Of a stretch of 64,000 nucleotides of DNA, positions 8,749-19,915 are shown in pieces (the first letter of the stretch is position 1; the number at the start of each line of letters is the position of its first letter). The position numbers were made by a program, and so were the translations under genes. The DNA is from Streptosporangium pseudovulgare (lineage in GTDB: Bacteria > Actinomycetota > Actinomycetes > Streptosporangiales > Streptosporangiaceae), in contig NZ_BMQJ01000022.1 of NCBI RefSeq assembly GCF_014648055.1, forward strand, positions 46,330 to 110,329. Reading direction: 5' to 3'. Below the pieces are notes generated by a model that was not told where the DNA came from, ran no database searches, and saw nothing but the letters and a program-made list of their open reading frames with translations.

Positions 8749-9165
8749 ATGCAGGAGGTCATCGCCAGGCCGACGGCGGACGGCCGTCCCGTCCCCGCCG
8801 GCCTGTTGTACGGCCTGCGCGTCCTGGTCACCGCCCAGGCGGCCGGCCTGATCGTCGCGGCCTCGTTCGCCGGCCAGGCCGTACGCGGCGGGGAGGCACT
8901 GGCCGAGACGCACGTCATGGCCGGGATGGTGGTGCACCTGATCGCGCTGCTGCAGGTCGTCGCCGCCGTGCTGGTCTGGCGGCCCGGCCGGGGCGCCGGC
9001 TGGCCCGCGCTGGCCAGCCTGGGCCTGCTGCTGATCGGCCTGGGCCAGCACTTCAGCTGGGAGATGCTCGGCACGCACGTGCCCAGCGGGCTGACGCTGT
9101 TCGGCCTGGTCGTGGCCGTGCTGATCTGGGCCTGGTCGTCCCGCGCGGCGGTGCGCCGCTCCTGA
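8749..9165 (+). CDS. Small four-helix integral membrane protein, unknown function
   Basis: 138 residues with four hydrophobic segments (about 19-42, 58-76, 86-103 and 112-130) and short loops. A strong AGGAAGGA ribosome-binding site lies nine bases before the ATG. It lies 66 bp after the response regulator and on the same strand, so it is probably controlled by, or works with, that two-component system. I do not recognise a named family. The stop codon is part of a 15-bp tandem repeat. Confidence 0.75.
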   Translation: MQEVIARPTADGRPVPAGLLYGLRVLVTAQAAGLIVAASFAGQAVRGGEALAETHVMAGMVVHLIALLQVVAAVLVWRPGRGAGWPALASLGLLLIGLGQHFSWEMLGTHVPSGLTLFGLVVAVLIWAWSSRAAVRRS

Positions 9166-9236
9166 CAGACCCGCTTCTGACAGACCCGCTTCTGACCGGC
9201 CGGTTCCTGACCGGCCCGCTCCTGACCGAGCCCGCG
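9162..9236. repeat. 15-bp tandem repeat x5 spanning a stop codon
   Basis: Five contiguous units of consensus CTGACMGRCCSGYTY at 9162, 9177, 9192, 9207 and 9222; the first two are identical. The TGA inside unit one is the stop of the membrane-protein gene. The remainder of the gap to 9497 has a perfect GCCCGGCGCCGGGC palindrome at 9313-9326, a TACGGT box at 9435 and no gene. Confidence 0.9.
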
Positions 9237-9497
9237 TCGCGCGCCGTCCCCGGCGGGCGTGCGGAAGACCCCCGCGCCGCCGTGGTCCCCCCGGGACCGC
9301 GGCGTTTCGGCGTGCCCGGCGCCGGGCCGTCCGGACCGGTGCGATCCGGCGGGACCTGGCACCGTACGGGGCGGGCCGGGCGGGGACGCCGCCGGAAGGA
9401 GGGGGGAGGCCGCGGGCCGTACCCGTAACAGGGATACGGTTCGCGCATGCCCCGCACAGGTAGGGTCGGCATCAAGTACGGGAGGGGAGACATACCG

Positions 9498-10094
9498 GTG
9501 AATCCGGAAGCATCGGAAACCGAGGACCGTATCTGGACGGTCCCCAACGCGCTCAGCCTGGCCAGGCTCCTGGGTGTGCCGGTCTTTCTGTGGCTGGTGC
9601 TGGGCCCCAAGGCCGACGGCTGGGCCGTCGGGCTGCTGATGCTGGCCGGCTTCTCCGACTGGCTGGACGGCAAGATCGCCCGGGCGTGGAACCAGACCAG
9701 CAGACTCGGCCGCCTGCTGGACCCGCTGGCCGACCGCCTCTACATCCTGGCGACCCTGCTCGGCCTGGCCCTGCGCGACATCATCCCCTGGTGGCTGGCA
9801 CTGGCGATCCCGCTGCGCGACGTCATGATGCTGGGCATCCCGCCCATCCTGCGCCGCCTCGGGTACGGCCCGGCGCTGCCGGTGCACTTCCTCGGCAAGG
9901 CCGCCACCGCCAACCTGCTCTACGCCTTCCCCCTGCTGTTCCTGGCCCACCACGACGCGTGGTACGCCGGTCCGGCCCGGATCGTCGGCTGGTCGCTGGC
10001 CATCTGGGGCACGGGCCTGTACTGGTGGTCGGGAGTGCTGTATTGGGTACAGGTGCGGCAGCTCGTCAAAGGAGCCAAACGCCTTAAGAGGTGA
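9498..10094 (+). CDS. CDP-alcohol phosphatidyltransferase family membrane enzyme
   Basis: 198 residues. The catalytic signature D-x2-DG-x2-AR-x8-G-x3-D-x3-D is complete in DWLDGKIARAWNQTSRLGRL followed by LDPLAD (about residues 52-76). Hydrophobic segments flank it and continue to the C-terminus. These enzymes join a CDP-alcohol to a second alcohol to make phospholipids such as phosphatidylglycerol-phosphate or phosphatidylinositol-phosphate. The GTG at 9498 follows GGAGGGGAG by eight bases; ATG 9447 in frame is less likely. Three bases separate it from the nucleotidyltransferase fusion, so the two are an operon. A related PgsA-type gene lies near garA in mycobacteria. Confidence 0.88.
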   Translation: MNPEASETEDRIWTVPNALSLARLLGVPVFLWLVLGPKADGWAVGLLMLAGFSDWLDGKIARAWNQTSRLGRLLDPLADRLYILATLLGLALRDIIPWWLALAIPLRDVMMLGIPPILRRLGYGPALPVHFLGKAATANLLYAFPLLFLAHHDAWYAGPARIVGWSLAIWGTGLYWWSGVLYWVQVRQLVKGAKRLKR

Positions 10095-10097
10095 TTC

Positions 10098-12599
10098 GTG
10101 AAGGCCGTCGTGATGGCGGGCGGGGAGGGGACACGGCTCCGGCCGATGACCGCCAACCAGCCCAAGCCCCTGCTCCCTGTGATCAACCGGCCGATCATGG
10201 AACACGTGCTGCGGCTGCTGCGGCGGCACGGGTTCACCGAGACCGTCGTCACCGTGCAGTTCCTGGCCGTCCTGGTGCGCAACTACTTCGGCGACGGCGA
10301 CGAGCTCGGCATGAGCCTGCACTACGCCACCGAGGAGACGCCCCTCGGGACCGCCGGCAGCGTCAAGAACGCCGCCGACAAGCTCCGTGACGAGCCGTTC
10401 CTCGTCATCTCCGGCGACGCCCTCACCGACATCGACCTGACCGACATGGTGCGTTTCCACCGCGAGAACGGCGCCATGGTCACCATCGGCCTCAAACGGG
10501 TGCCCAACCCCCTGGAGTTCGGCATCGTCATCGTCGACGAGCACGGCCGGGTCGAGCGGTTCCTGGAGAAGCCCACCTGGGGCCAGGTCTTCTCCGACAC
10601 CGTCAACACCGGCGTCTACGTGATGGAGCCGGAGATCCTCGACGAGATCGCCCCCGGCGTACCGGTCGACTGGTCGGCGGACGTCTTCCCGCGGCTGCTG
10701 GCCCGCGGAGCCCCGCTGTACGGCTACGTCGCCGACGGCTACTGGGAGGACGTCGGCACCCACGAGAGCTACCTCAAGGCCCAGGCCGACGCCCTGTCGG
10801 GCCGGGTGAAGCTCGACATCGACGCCTTCGAGGTCTCGCCCGGCGTCTGGGTGGCCGAGGGCGCCTCGGTGGACCCCGACGCCGTGCTCAAGGGCCCGCT
10901 GTTCATCGGCGACTACGCCAAGGTCGAGCCCGGGGCCGAGCTGCGCGAGTACACCGTGCTGGGCAGCAACGCCGTGGTCCGCGAGGGCGCCTTCCTGCAC
11001 CGGGCGGTGATCTGCGACAACGTCTACGTCGGGCCCGGCGCCCACCTGCGCGGCTGCGTCGTCGGCAAGAACACCGACCTGATGACCGGCGTCCGGATCG
11101 AGGAGGGCGCCGTCGTCGGCGACGAGTGCATCATCGAGGCCGGCGCCTACCTCTCCTCCGGCGTCAAGGTCTACCCCTTCAAGACCATCGAGGCCGGCGC
11201 GGTGGTCAACACCAGCGTCATCTGGGAGCCGCGCGGCCAGCGCAACCTCTTCGGCCCGCGCGGTGTCTCCGGGCTGGTCAACGTCGAGATCACCCCCGAG
11301 CTGTGCGTACGGCTGGCCAGCGCCTACGCCACCACGCTCAGCAAGGGCGCCTCCGTCGTCACCTCCCGCGACTCCTCCCGCGCCGCGCGGGCGCTGAAGC
11401 GGGCGGTGATCAGCGCGCTGAACGCCAGCGCCATCAACGTGCTGGACTTGGAGGCCACCCCGCTGCCGGTGTCGCGCTTCCACACCGCCCGGGAGAGCGC
11501 GGTCGGCGGCATCGCGCTGCGCACCACCCCCGGCGACCCGCAGAGCGTGGACATCGTCTTCATGGACGAGCACGGCGCCGACCTGTCGCAGGCGGCCCAG
11601 CGCAAGCTCGACCGGGTCTTCGCCCGCCAGGAGTTCCGGCGGGCCTTCCCCGGAGAGATCGCCGAGCTGCGCTTCCCGCCCCGGGCGGTCGAGGACTACA
11701 CCCACGAGCTGCTGCGTCACGTGGACATGCGGGGGGTCCGCGACGCCGACATGAAGATCGTCGTGGACTGCGCGGGCGGCACCTCCGCGCTGGTGCTGCC
11801 GAGCCTCCTCGGCCGGGTCGGGGTGGAGGTGCTGACCGTCAACAACCGGCTGGACGAGGCCTCGCCCACCGAGACCCTCGCCGAGCGCCGCCGCGACCTG
11901 CAGCGGCTGTCGGAGCTCGTCAGCTCCTCCCGGGCCGCCTTCGGGGTGCGGTTCGACCCGGTGGGGGAGCGGATCGCACTGGTGGACGAGCTGGGCCACC
12001 TGATCAGCGAGGAGCGCGCCCTGCTGGTGGTCCTGGACCTGGTGGCGGCCGAGCGGTGCGCCGGCCGGGTGGCGCTGCCGGTCACCACCACCCGGGTGGC
12101 CGAGCAGGTCTGCCGCTTCCACGGCGTGCAGGTCGAGTGGACCGCCACCGCGGTCGACGCGCTCACGAGCGCCGTCCGGGGCCAAGAGATGATCTTCGCG
12201 GCGGACGGGCGGGGCGGTTTCGTCGTGCCGGAGTTCGGGCCCACCGTGGACGGCCTGGCCGCGTTCCTGCGCCTGCTCGGCCTGGTCGCCAGGACCCGCC
12301 TGTCGCTCAGCCAGATCGACGCCAGGATCCCCGAGGCCAAGCTGCTGCGCCGTACGGTGCCGACGCCGTGGGCCGCCAAGGGCGTGGTGATGCGCTCGGT
12401 CATCGAGGCCGCCCAGCACCACCGCATCGACACCACCGACGGGGTGCGGATCGTCACCGACGACGGAGCCTGGGCGCTGGTGCTGCCCGACCCGGCCGAG
12501 GCCGTCACCCACCTGTGGGCCGAGGGCAACGACGTCGACACGGCGCAGGGCATGCTGGAGCACTGGGCACGGGTCGTGGAGGAGGCAGCCGGCATCTGA
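10098..12599 (+). CDS. Mannose-1-phosphate guanylyltransferase-type nucleotidyltransferase fused to a degenerate phosphomannomutase domain
   Basis: 833 residues. Residues 1-235 are a nucleotidyltransferase with GGEGTRLRP (8-16) and the downstream Lys/Asp motifs. About 245-370 is a left-handed beta-helix hexapeptide region. About 380-833 has the phosphohexomutase fold. That last domain lacks the phospho-serine signature (S/T)ASHNP: the loop reads ALRTTPGDPQS. The Mg loop DGDGDR is also lost and reads FDPVGER. It therefore should not be a mutase and may be regulatory or structural. The N-terminal half is expected to make GDP-mannose (or another NDP-sugar) from the sugar-1-phosphate. Similar long fusions occur across Actinobacteria. 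Confidence 0.85.
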   Translation: MKAVVMAGGEGTRLRPMTANQPKPLLPVINRPIMEHVLRLLRRHGFTETVVTVQFLAVLVRNYFGDGDELGMSLHYATEETPLGTAGSVKNAADKLRDEPFLVISGDALTDIDLTDMVRFHRENGAMVTIGLKRVPNPLEFGIVIVDEHGRVERFLEKPTWGQVFSDTVNTGVYVMEPEILDEIAPGVPVDWSADVFPRLLARGAPLYGYVADGYWEDVGTHESYLKAQADALSGRVKLDIDAFEVSPGVWVAEGASVDPDAVLKGPLFIGDYAKVEPGAELREYTVLGSNAVVREGAFLHRAVICDNVYVGPGAHLRGCVVGKNTDLMTGVRIEEGAVVGDECIIEAGAYLSSGVKVYPFKTIEAGAVVNTSVIWEPRGQRNLFGPRGVSGLVNVEITPELCVRLASAYATTLSKGASVVTSRDSSRAARALKRAVISALNASAINVLDLEATPLPVSRFHTARESAVGGIALRTTPGDPQSVDIVFMDEHGADLSQAAQRKLDRVFARQEFRRAFPGEIAELRFPPRAVEDYTHELLRHVDMRGVRDADMKIVVDCAGGTSALVLPSLLGRVGVEVLTVNNRLDEASPTETLAERRRDLQRLSELVSSSRAAFGVRFDPVGERIALVDELGHLISEERALLVVLDLVAAERCAGRVALPVTTTRVAEQVCRFHGVQVEWTATAVDALTSAVRGQEMIFAADGRGGFVVPEFGPTVDGLAAFLRLLGLVARTRLSLSQIDARIPEAKLLRRTVPTPWAAKGVVMRSVIEAAQHHRIDTTDGVRIVTDDGAWALVLPDPAEAVTHLWAEGNDVDTAQGMLEHWARVVEEAAGI

Positions 12600-12604
12600 G
12601 CCCC

Positions 12605-12745
12605 GCGAGGGGACGCCGGTGTCTGGACCCGCTCGGGGGCGCCGGTGTCTGGACTGAGGAGCGCAGCCGCGGAGCGGCGGAGTGACGAGGGAAGGCGCCG
12701 GACCAAGAGCCCCCGAGCCGCGACGCGCAGCGTCGCCGTGAATAC
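12605..12745 (+). repeat. Dispersed stop-linked repeat, copy A
   Basis: The full unit is 12635-12745, preceded by an extra copy of its head module (CGAGGGGACGCCGGTGTCTG) from 12605, six bases after the nucleotidyltransferase stop. The unit runs from GGGGGCGCCGGTGTCTGGAC through a purine-rich AGTGACGAGGGAAGGCGCC to the perfect hairpin GCGACGC-GCA-GCGTCGC (12720-12736). Confidence 0.9.
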
Positions 12746-12750
12746 CGTGA

Positions 12751-12860
12751 GGGGGCGCCGGTGTCTGGACTGAGGAGCGCAGCCGCGGAGCGGCGGAGTG
12801 ACGAGGGAAGGCGCCGGGTCTGAGCCCCCGAGCCGCGACGCGCAGCGTCGCCATGAATAC
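12751..12860 (+). repeat. Dispersed stop-linked repeat, copy B
   Basis: Direct tandem partner of copy A with a 116-bp period and near-identity over the whole unit, including the GCGACGCGCAGCGTCGC hairpin. It separates the nucleotidyltransferase gene from the garA promoter region. Confidence 0.9.
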
Positions 12861-12953
12861 AGTGAAGTGCGACACTCCAGCGCGGCGGCATGGACCGGAA
12901 GTACCACCCGGCGGTAACTTTGTCCCGACCGAACCCGCGGTCGAGCGTCGGCC

Positions 12954-12982
12954 TTGATCTTTGCGTCTCATTGGTGTATGTT
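12954..12982 (+). promoter_or_regulatory. Predicted vegetative promoter of the garA operon
   Basis: TTGATC (12954-12959) and TATGTT (12977-12982) are separated by exactly 17 bp, close to the HrdB/SigA consensus. Transcription would give a 5' leader of about 95 bases before the FHA-protein start. The base composition is locally AT-richer than the flanks. Confidence 0.6.
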
Positions 12983-13084
12983 GCGGCATTCGCAGTCAGA
13001 GAAAATACTTGAGAAGCGAAGAAGCGAGGCGCGCATCCCTGAGCACCGTTGCCGCGTCTTCGCGGTAGGAGGCCGAGCCGATCG

Positions 13085-13597
13085 ATGCCGAGCGTCTACT
13101 GCACGCAGTGCGGGCACGCCAACCCTGAGGATGCCCGTTTCTGCTCCCAATGCGGTTCGCCGCTGACCAAGTACGAGTCACCCGGAGACAGCACGTCGAC
13201 CATCTCCCTCTCCGGGATCGAGGCGTACGAGGCGGAGACCGGAGAGACGCTTCTCGCCGAGCGGCAGGCCGTCGAGCAGTTGCCCCCGGGCTCCGCCCTG
13301 CTCGTCGCCATGCGCGGCCCCAACGCCGGCAGCCGTTTCCTGCTGGACAGCGACCTGACCACCGTGGGGCGTCATCCCGACAGCGACATCTTCCTGGACG
13401 ACATCACCGTCTCGCGCCGCCACGTGGAGTTCTACCGGCGCGGCGGCGGCATGTTCACCGTCCGTGACGTCGGCAGCCTGAACGGCACCTACGTCAACCG
13501 TGAGCGGATCGAGGAGGTGCCGCTCTACGGCGGGGACGAGGTGCAGATCGGCAAGTTCCGGCTGGTCTTCCTCACCCGCGGCGCCTCTGGAGGATGA
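13085..13597 (+). CDS. garA: GarA/OdhI-like FHA-domain regulator with N-terminal zinc ribbon
   Basis: 170 residues. Residues 6-23 form a CxxC...CxxC zinc ribbon (CTQCGH and FCSQCG). A Ser/Thr-rich linker holds Thr37 and Thr39, candidate kinase sites. The FHA domain (about 75-165) has TTVGRHPDSDIFLDD, SRRHVEF and the SLNGTYVN phosphothreonine-binding loop. In mycobacteria and corynebacteria GarA/OdhI controls 2-oxoglutarate dehydrogenase and glutamate metabolism according to phosphorylation by Ser/Thr kinases. Synteny with two MerR genes, a DUF151 gene and gcvP supports the assignment. The exact ETTS phosphorylation motif of mycobacterial GarA is not present. It overlaps the next gene at ATGA. 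Confidence 0.85.
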   Translation: MPSVYCTQCGHANPEDARFCSQCGSPLTKYESPGDSTSTISLSGIEAYEAETGETLLAERQAVEQLPPGSALLVAMRGPNAGSRFLLDSDLTTVGRHPDSDIFLDDITVSRRHVEFYRRGGGMFTVRDVGSLNGTYVNRERIEEVPLYGGDEVQIGKFRLVFLTRGASGG

Positions 13598-14274
13598 TGA
13601 GCTCGCAGGCCGCTCGTGCGCACATGAGCATCGGGGAGGTGCTCGCCCTGCTGCAGGGCGAGTTCCCCGACGTCAGCATCTCCAAGATTCGTTTCCTGGA
13701 GGGCGAGGGGCTGATCGAGCCGGAGCGCAGCCCCTCCGGCTACCGCAAGTTCACCTACGCCGACGTCGAGCGGCTCCGCTACATCCTCAGCGAGCAGCGT
13801 GACCGCTACCTCCCGCTGCGCGTGATCAAGGACCGGCTGGACGCGGCGGACCGCGAGGAGCGGCCCGTCGCCCCGCCCCGGGCCCTGCCCGACGAGCCGG
13901 TCAGGGAGGTCCGCCTCACCCGCCAGGAGCTGCTGGCCGCCGCCTCGCTCTCCGAGGAGGCTCTGACCGAGCTGGAGGACTTCGGCCTGGTGGAGGCCGT
14001 GGCCCGCCACTACGACGCCGAGGCCCTGGCGGTGGCCCGCAGCGTCGGCGCCCTGGCCGCCTTCGGCCTGCGCGCCCGTCACCTGCGGGTGGTCAAGGCC
14101 GCCGCCGAGCGTGAGGCCGGCCTGGTGGAGCAGGCCATCGCGCCGCTGCTGCGCCGCCGGGGCCCCGGCGCGATCGCCAAGGCCGACGAGACGGCCGGGG
14201 AGATATCCGGGCTCCTGCTGGAATTACACGCCTCGTTGCTGCGTTCCGGCGTTCGAGGGGCCCTGGGCCGGTGA
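13594..14274 (+). CDS. MerR-family transcriptional regulator (garA locus, first)
   Basis: 226 residues. The winged-helix MerR head is at about 10-80 (MSIGEVLALL, FLEGEGLIEPERSPSGYRKF). A second helical region follows, with a PVAPPRALPDEPV linker and the RLTRQELLAA segment that resembles a second DNA-binding-like module. It has no Cys cluster for metals. The orthologous position in Mycobacterium tuberculosis is Rv1828. The ATG overlaps the garA stop, so both are translated from one message. Its targets are not evident from the sequence; the locus context suggests glycine/one-carbon or central nitrogen metabolism. Confidence 0.85.
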   Translation: MMSSQAARAHMSIGEVLALLQGEFPDVSISKIRFLEGEGLIEPERSPSGYRKFTYADVERLRYILSEQRDRYLPLRVIKDRLDAADREERPVAPPRALPDEPVREVRLTRQELLAAASLSEEALTELEDFGLVEAVARHYDAEALAVARSVGALAAFGLRARHLRVVKAAAEREAGLVEQAIAPLLRRRGPGAIAKADETAGEISGLLLELHASLLRSGVRGALGR

Positions 14275-14340
14275 GCCCTGGCCGGACGGCCGTAGCCCCC
14301 CGGATGTTACGTTGAACGAACCGGTCGAAATCCAGCGAAG

Positions 14341-14823
14341 ATGGAGCAGCCCGTGTTGCAGATGGAGGTCGTGGGCGTTCGGGTTGAGATGCCTTCCAAC
14401 CAGCCCATTGTTCTGCTCAAGGAGGCACATGGGGAGCGCTATCTGCCGATCTGGATCGGCATGACCGAGGCCACGGCGATCGCCATGGCCCAGGCCGACG
14501 AGCCGCCGCCGCGGCCGCTCACCCATGACCTTTTCCGCGACGTGCTCGACGCCCTGGGCGTCCGGCTGAGCACCGTCAACATCGTCGCCCTCCGGGACGG
14601 CATCTTCTTCGCCGATCTCGTGTTCTCCAACGGGGCCGAGGTCAGCGCCCGCCCGTCGGACTCGATCGCCCTCGCGCTGCGCACCGGCGCCCGCATCTTC
14701 GCCAGTGAGGACGTGGTCGCCGAGGCCGGGGTGGTCATCCCCGACGACCAGGAGGACGAGGTGGAGAAGTTCAGGGAGTTCCTTGACACAATCACGCCCG
14801 AGGACTTCGGTCGCGCGGGGTAG
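14341..14823 (+). CDS. DUF151 bifunctional nuclease-family protein
   Basis: 160 residues. Family signatures are VGVRVEMPSNQPIVLLKE, RYLPIWIGMTEATAIA, PPRPLTHDLFRDVL and ARPSDSIALALRTGA, ending with an acidic tail. DUF151 proteins are related to plant bifunctional nucleases with RNase/DNase activity; the bacterial role is unclear. It is the third gene of the conserved garA locus, corresponding to Rv1829. The ATG at 14341 has only a weak GAAG upstream. GTG at 14353, preceded by GGAG at 14343, would give a start closer to homologues and is a real alternative. Confidence 0.85.
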   Translation: MEQPVLQMEVVGVRVEMPSNQPIVLLKEAHGERYLPIWIGMTEATAIAMAQADEPPPRPLTHDLFRDVLDALGVRLSTVNIVALRDGIFFADLVFSNGAEVSARPSDSIALALRTGARIFASEDVVAEAGVVIPDDQEDEVEKFREFLDTITPEDFGRAG

Positions 14824-14867
14824 GTATTTCGGTGCATTTACGCTTCACGACGCGCCGAGTGGGGTCG

Positions 14868-14896
14868 TTGACTGGGCTTGGCCCCGAGCCTACGGT
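14868..14896 (+). promoter_or_regulatory. Predicted vegetative promoter of second MerR gene
   Basis: TTGACT (14868-14873) and TACGGT (14891-14896) are 17 bp apart, so the second MerR gene can be transcribed independently of the upstream genes. Confidence 0.6.
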
Positions 14897-14967
14897 GCAA
14901 GTGAACCCCGGGGCCGCGCGTAAACCCCCAGATCAGGCCGCGGGATGAGAGAAAGCCGGAGGTCCGC

Positions 14968-15588
14968 GTGGCGGTCAGCAGCGGCGAGGGTAGAAACGCC
15001 GATCAGGATGACCCGGAACGGCGCGGGAAGGCCCACCAGCGTGCGGGTGAAGAGGGCCTGCTGTTCGACGGGGCACCGGTGAACCCGCCCGCCGACATCG
15101 GCTACCGCGGCCCCACCGCCTGCGCCGCCGCCGACATCACGTACCGTCAGCTCGACTACTGGGCCCGCACCGGGCTCGTCGAGCCCACGGTCAGGGCCGC
15201 CCAGGGCTCCGGCTCCCAGCGACTGTACGGCTTCCGCGACATCCTCGTCCTCAAGGTCGTCAAACGCCTCCTCGACACCGGCGTCTCCCTCCAGCAGATC
15301 CGCATCGCCGTACAGCACCTCCGTGACCGCGGGGTCAGCGACCTCGCCCAGATCACCCTGATGAGCGACGGGGTCAGCGTCTACGAGTGCACCTCGCCCG
15401 ACGAGGTCATCGACCTCCTCCAGGGCGGCCAGGGCGTCTTCGGCATCGCGCTGGGCCGCGTCTGGCAGGAGGTGGAGGGCTCCCTGGCCGATCTGCCCGG
15501 CGAGCGCGCGGAGGCGTCTCAGAGCCCTTTAGGCGATCATCACGCGGATGAACTGGCCCGCCGTCGCAGAGCCCGGCGAACCGGGTAA
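14968..15588 (+). CDS. MerR-family transcriptional regulator (garA locus, second)
   Basis: 206 residues. After a ~45-residue charged N-terminal extension, the MerR domain is at about 48-120 (TYRQLDYWARTGLVEPTVRA and RLYGFRDILVLKVVKRLL). The C-terminal region is variable and basic. Start GTG with CCGGAGG six bases upstream. It corresponds to Rv1830 in M. tuberculosis, lying immediately before the glycine cleavage gene; the two are separated here by the glycine riboswitch. A role in regulating gcvP or cell-cycle/redox genes is possible but unproven from this sequence. Confidence 0.88.
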   Translation: MAVSSGEGRNADQDDPERRGKAHQRAGEEGLLFDGAPVNPPADIGYRGPTACAAADITYRQLDYWARTGLVEPTVRAAQGSGSQRLYGFRDILVLKVVKRLLDTGVSLQQIRIAVQHLRDRGVSDLAQITLMSDGVSVYECTSPDEVIDLLQGGQGVFGIALGRVWQEVEGSLADLPGERAEASQSPLGDHHADELARRRRARRTG

Positions 15589-15610
15589 AGTTGGTCTGGC
15601 CGCAGACACC

Positions 15611-15801
15611 GTGCGGGAGAGTCCCCGGCTGGGCCGGGGCGCCGAAGGAGCAACCCTCCCCGGAATCTCTCAGGCACCCTGTACCGCACGGACGAGGCGA
15701 CTCTGGAAAGCAGGTGCGTCCGCCAGGCGCGTCTCACCGACGGTGAAAACCCTCCCCGACGGGGAAGGTGAAGCTCTCAGGTGGAGATGACAGAGGGGGA
15801 G
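15611..15801 (+). ncRNA. Tandem glycine riboswitch (two aptamers)
   Basis: Both aptamer cores are recognisable. Aptamer 1 has GTGCGGGAGAG, GGCGCCGAAGGAGCAA (15638-15653), GGAATCTCTCAGGCA and ACTCTGGAAAGC (15701-15712). Aptamer 2 has CACCGACGGTGAAAA, AAGCTCTCAGGTGG and GACAGAGGGGGA. Two mutually exclusive helices can form next to it: 15780-15787 with 15831-15838 (GGTGGAGA/TCTCCACC), or 15799-15808 with 15826-15834. This is a plausible expression platform upstream of the GGGAGG ribosome-binding site of gcvP. Glycine binding would turn on the glycine cleavage enzyme. Confidence 0.95.
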
Positions 15802-15856
15802 ATCCGGCATACGCCCGCGCTCAGCGCCGGTCTCCACCAGCCCCGGGAGGCTTTCC

Positions 15857-18712
<2,856 letters not shown>

Positions 18713-18830
18713 CCCGCGAGGGGGGCGCCGGTGTCTGGACTGAGGAACGCAGCCGCGGAGCGGCGGAGTGACGAGGGAAGGCGCCGGGCTCAAGCCCCCG
18801 AGCGGCGACGCGCAGCGTCGCCATGGACAC
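18713..18830 (+). repeat. Dispersed stop-linked repeat, copy C
   Basis: CCCGCGAGGGGGGCGCCGGT begins at the first base after the gcvP stop, and the rest of the unit follows to 18830. It is nearly identical to copies A and B, differing by TGAGGAACGC and AGCGGCGACG. The closing GCGACGCGCAGCGTCGC hairpin is conserved. Confidence 0.9.
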
Positions 18831-18851
18831 CGCCCGTCCGCGGGACGCGGG

Positions 18852-18882
18852 ACGCCCCGAGTCGTTAGGCTCGGGGCGTTTC
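18852..18882 (+). terminator. Terminator-like hairpin after gcvP
   Basis: Perfect ten-base arms ACGCCCCGAG / CTCGGGGCGT around an eight-base loop, followed by TTTCC. It can end transcripts that pass through copy C. It also lies only 22 bases before the next start codon. Confidence 0.6.
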
Positions 18883-18904
18883 CCTCACCCGGAGAGGACC
18901 CCGC

Positions 18905-19684
18905 ATGCCAGAGGTGGACACGCGTCCCTTGGAAACGGCGCGCAGGCTGGCCGAGGACGGCGACCTGGACGCCGCCGCGGCGATCTTCGCGGATCTCGCC
19001 GCCGACCCCGCCGAGCCCGACCGCGCCCAGGCGGCGGTGGGGCTGGCGGTGGTGCTGGAAGAACGCGGCGACGTTCCCGGAGCCCGGTCGGCCGCGCGCA
19101 CCGCGCTGGCGACCGGGCACCCGGAGTTCGCCGCCCAGGCAGCCTGCCTGCTCGCCCGCAGCTTCGAGCGTGAGGAACTGCCGGACCAGGCGCGGGCCGC
19201 CTGGCAGGCCGCCCTGGGCATCGGCAACCCGGCCTACGTGCCGCTGGCGCACATGGCCCTGGCCCGGCTGGCCACGGGGGACGAGGAGGCCGAGGAGGCG
19301 CTGCGCGCCGCGCTGGCCACCGGGGACCCGGAGATCGCCTCCCGGGCGGCCCAGCGGCTGGCGGAGTTCTTCCTCCAGGAGGGTGAGGCGGGGCAGGCCG
19401 CCGACGCGGTCCTCACGGCGCTGGCCGTACCCGACGTCGCCGACGCCTCCCGTCTGCGGGTGCTGCTCGGCATCGCCCACCTCGACCTGGCGTGCGCGGA
19501 GTTCGCCGCCGCCGTCGAGGAGGACGGCGACGTGGAGACCAGCGCGCTGGCCATCGAACTGCTGGCCCGCACGCTCCCGCTCCGGGGCCGCGACGAGGAC
19601 GCCGAGCGGGTGTGGCGCTACGGCCTGGACGGCGACGCCGACCTCGCCGCCGAGGTCCGCCTCCGGCACGACCGCGACATCTGA
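18905..19684 (+). CDS. TPR-like helical-repeat protein
   Basis: 259 residues made of helix-turn-helix repeats of about 34 residues with Ala/Leu spacing (for example ARRLAEDGDLDAAAAIFADL, ARTALATGHPEFAAQAACLLA, AALATGDPEIASRAAQRLA). No signal peptide, transmembrane segment or catalytic motif is visible. TPR proteins act as protein-protein scaffolds. Upstream GGAGAGGA supports the ATG. It is monocistronic between hairpins, and its partner is unknown. Confidence 0.75.
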   Translation: MPEVDTRPLETARRLAEDGDLDAAAAIFADLAADPAEPDRAQAAVGLAVVLEERGDVPGARSAARTALATGHPEFAAQAACLLARSFEREELPDQARAAWQAALGIGNPAYVPLAHMALARLATGDEEAEEALRAALATGDPEIASRAAQRLAEFFLQEGEAGQAADAVLTALAVPDVADASRLRVLLGIAHLDLACAEFAAAVEEDGDVETSALAIELLARTLPLRGRDEDAERVWRYGLDGDADLAAEVRLRHDRDI

Positions 19685-19842
19685 CGGCCCCGGACCGGGG
19701 CACCGCGATCGGAGCCCCGGGGGGAGGGGACACGCCCGCGTCCCGCCTGCCGGGCCCCTCCCGGCATCCGCCCGCCGGTGTGTCTTCGCCCGTCGCGCCG
19801 TTCCCGCCCGGCGGCGTGCGAAGGTGACCTGCGAAGATATGT

Positions 19843-19878
19843 GATCGGTCGCCGGCCCGGCCCGCCGGCGAACCGATC
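19843..19878. promoter_or_regulatory. Long inverted repeat upstream of the His-rich methyltransferase
   Basis: GATCGGTCGCCGGC (19843-19856) pairs with GCCGGCGAACCGATC (19864-19878), with one bulged base. It could be an operator or a leader hairpin 38 bp before the start codon. Confidence 0.45.
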
Positions 19879-19915
19879 GTTCACGGCCTGACAGGCCGTC
19901 CGGAAGGAGAAGACG

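Noticed and set aside
8250..12989. A 1579-residue open frame on the minus strand, and other long antisense frames (for example opposite gcvP and the chaperone operon)
   Set aside because: They are complements of well-supported genes; in very GC-rich DNA stop codons are rare in the antisense frames, and their translations are low-complexity without domain motifs.
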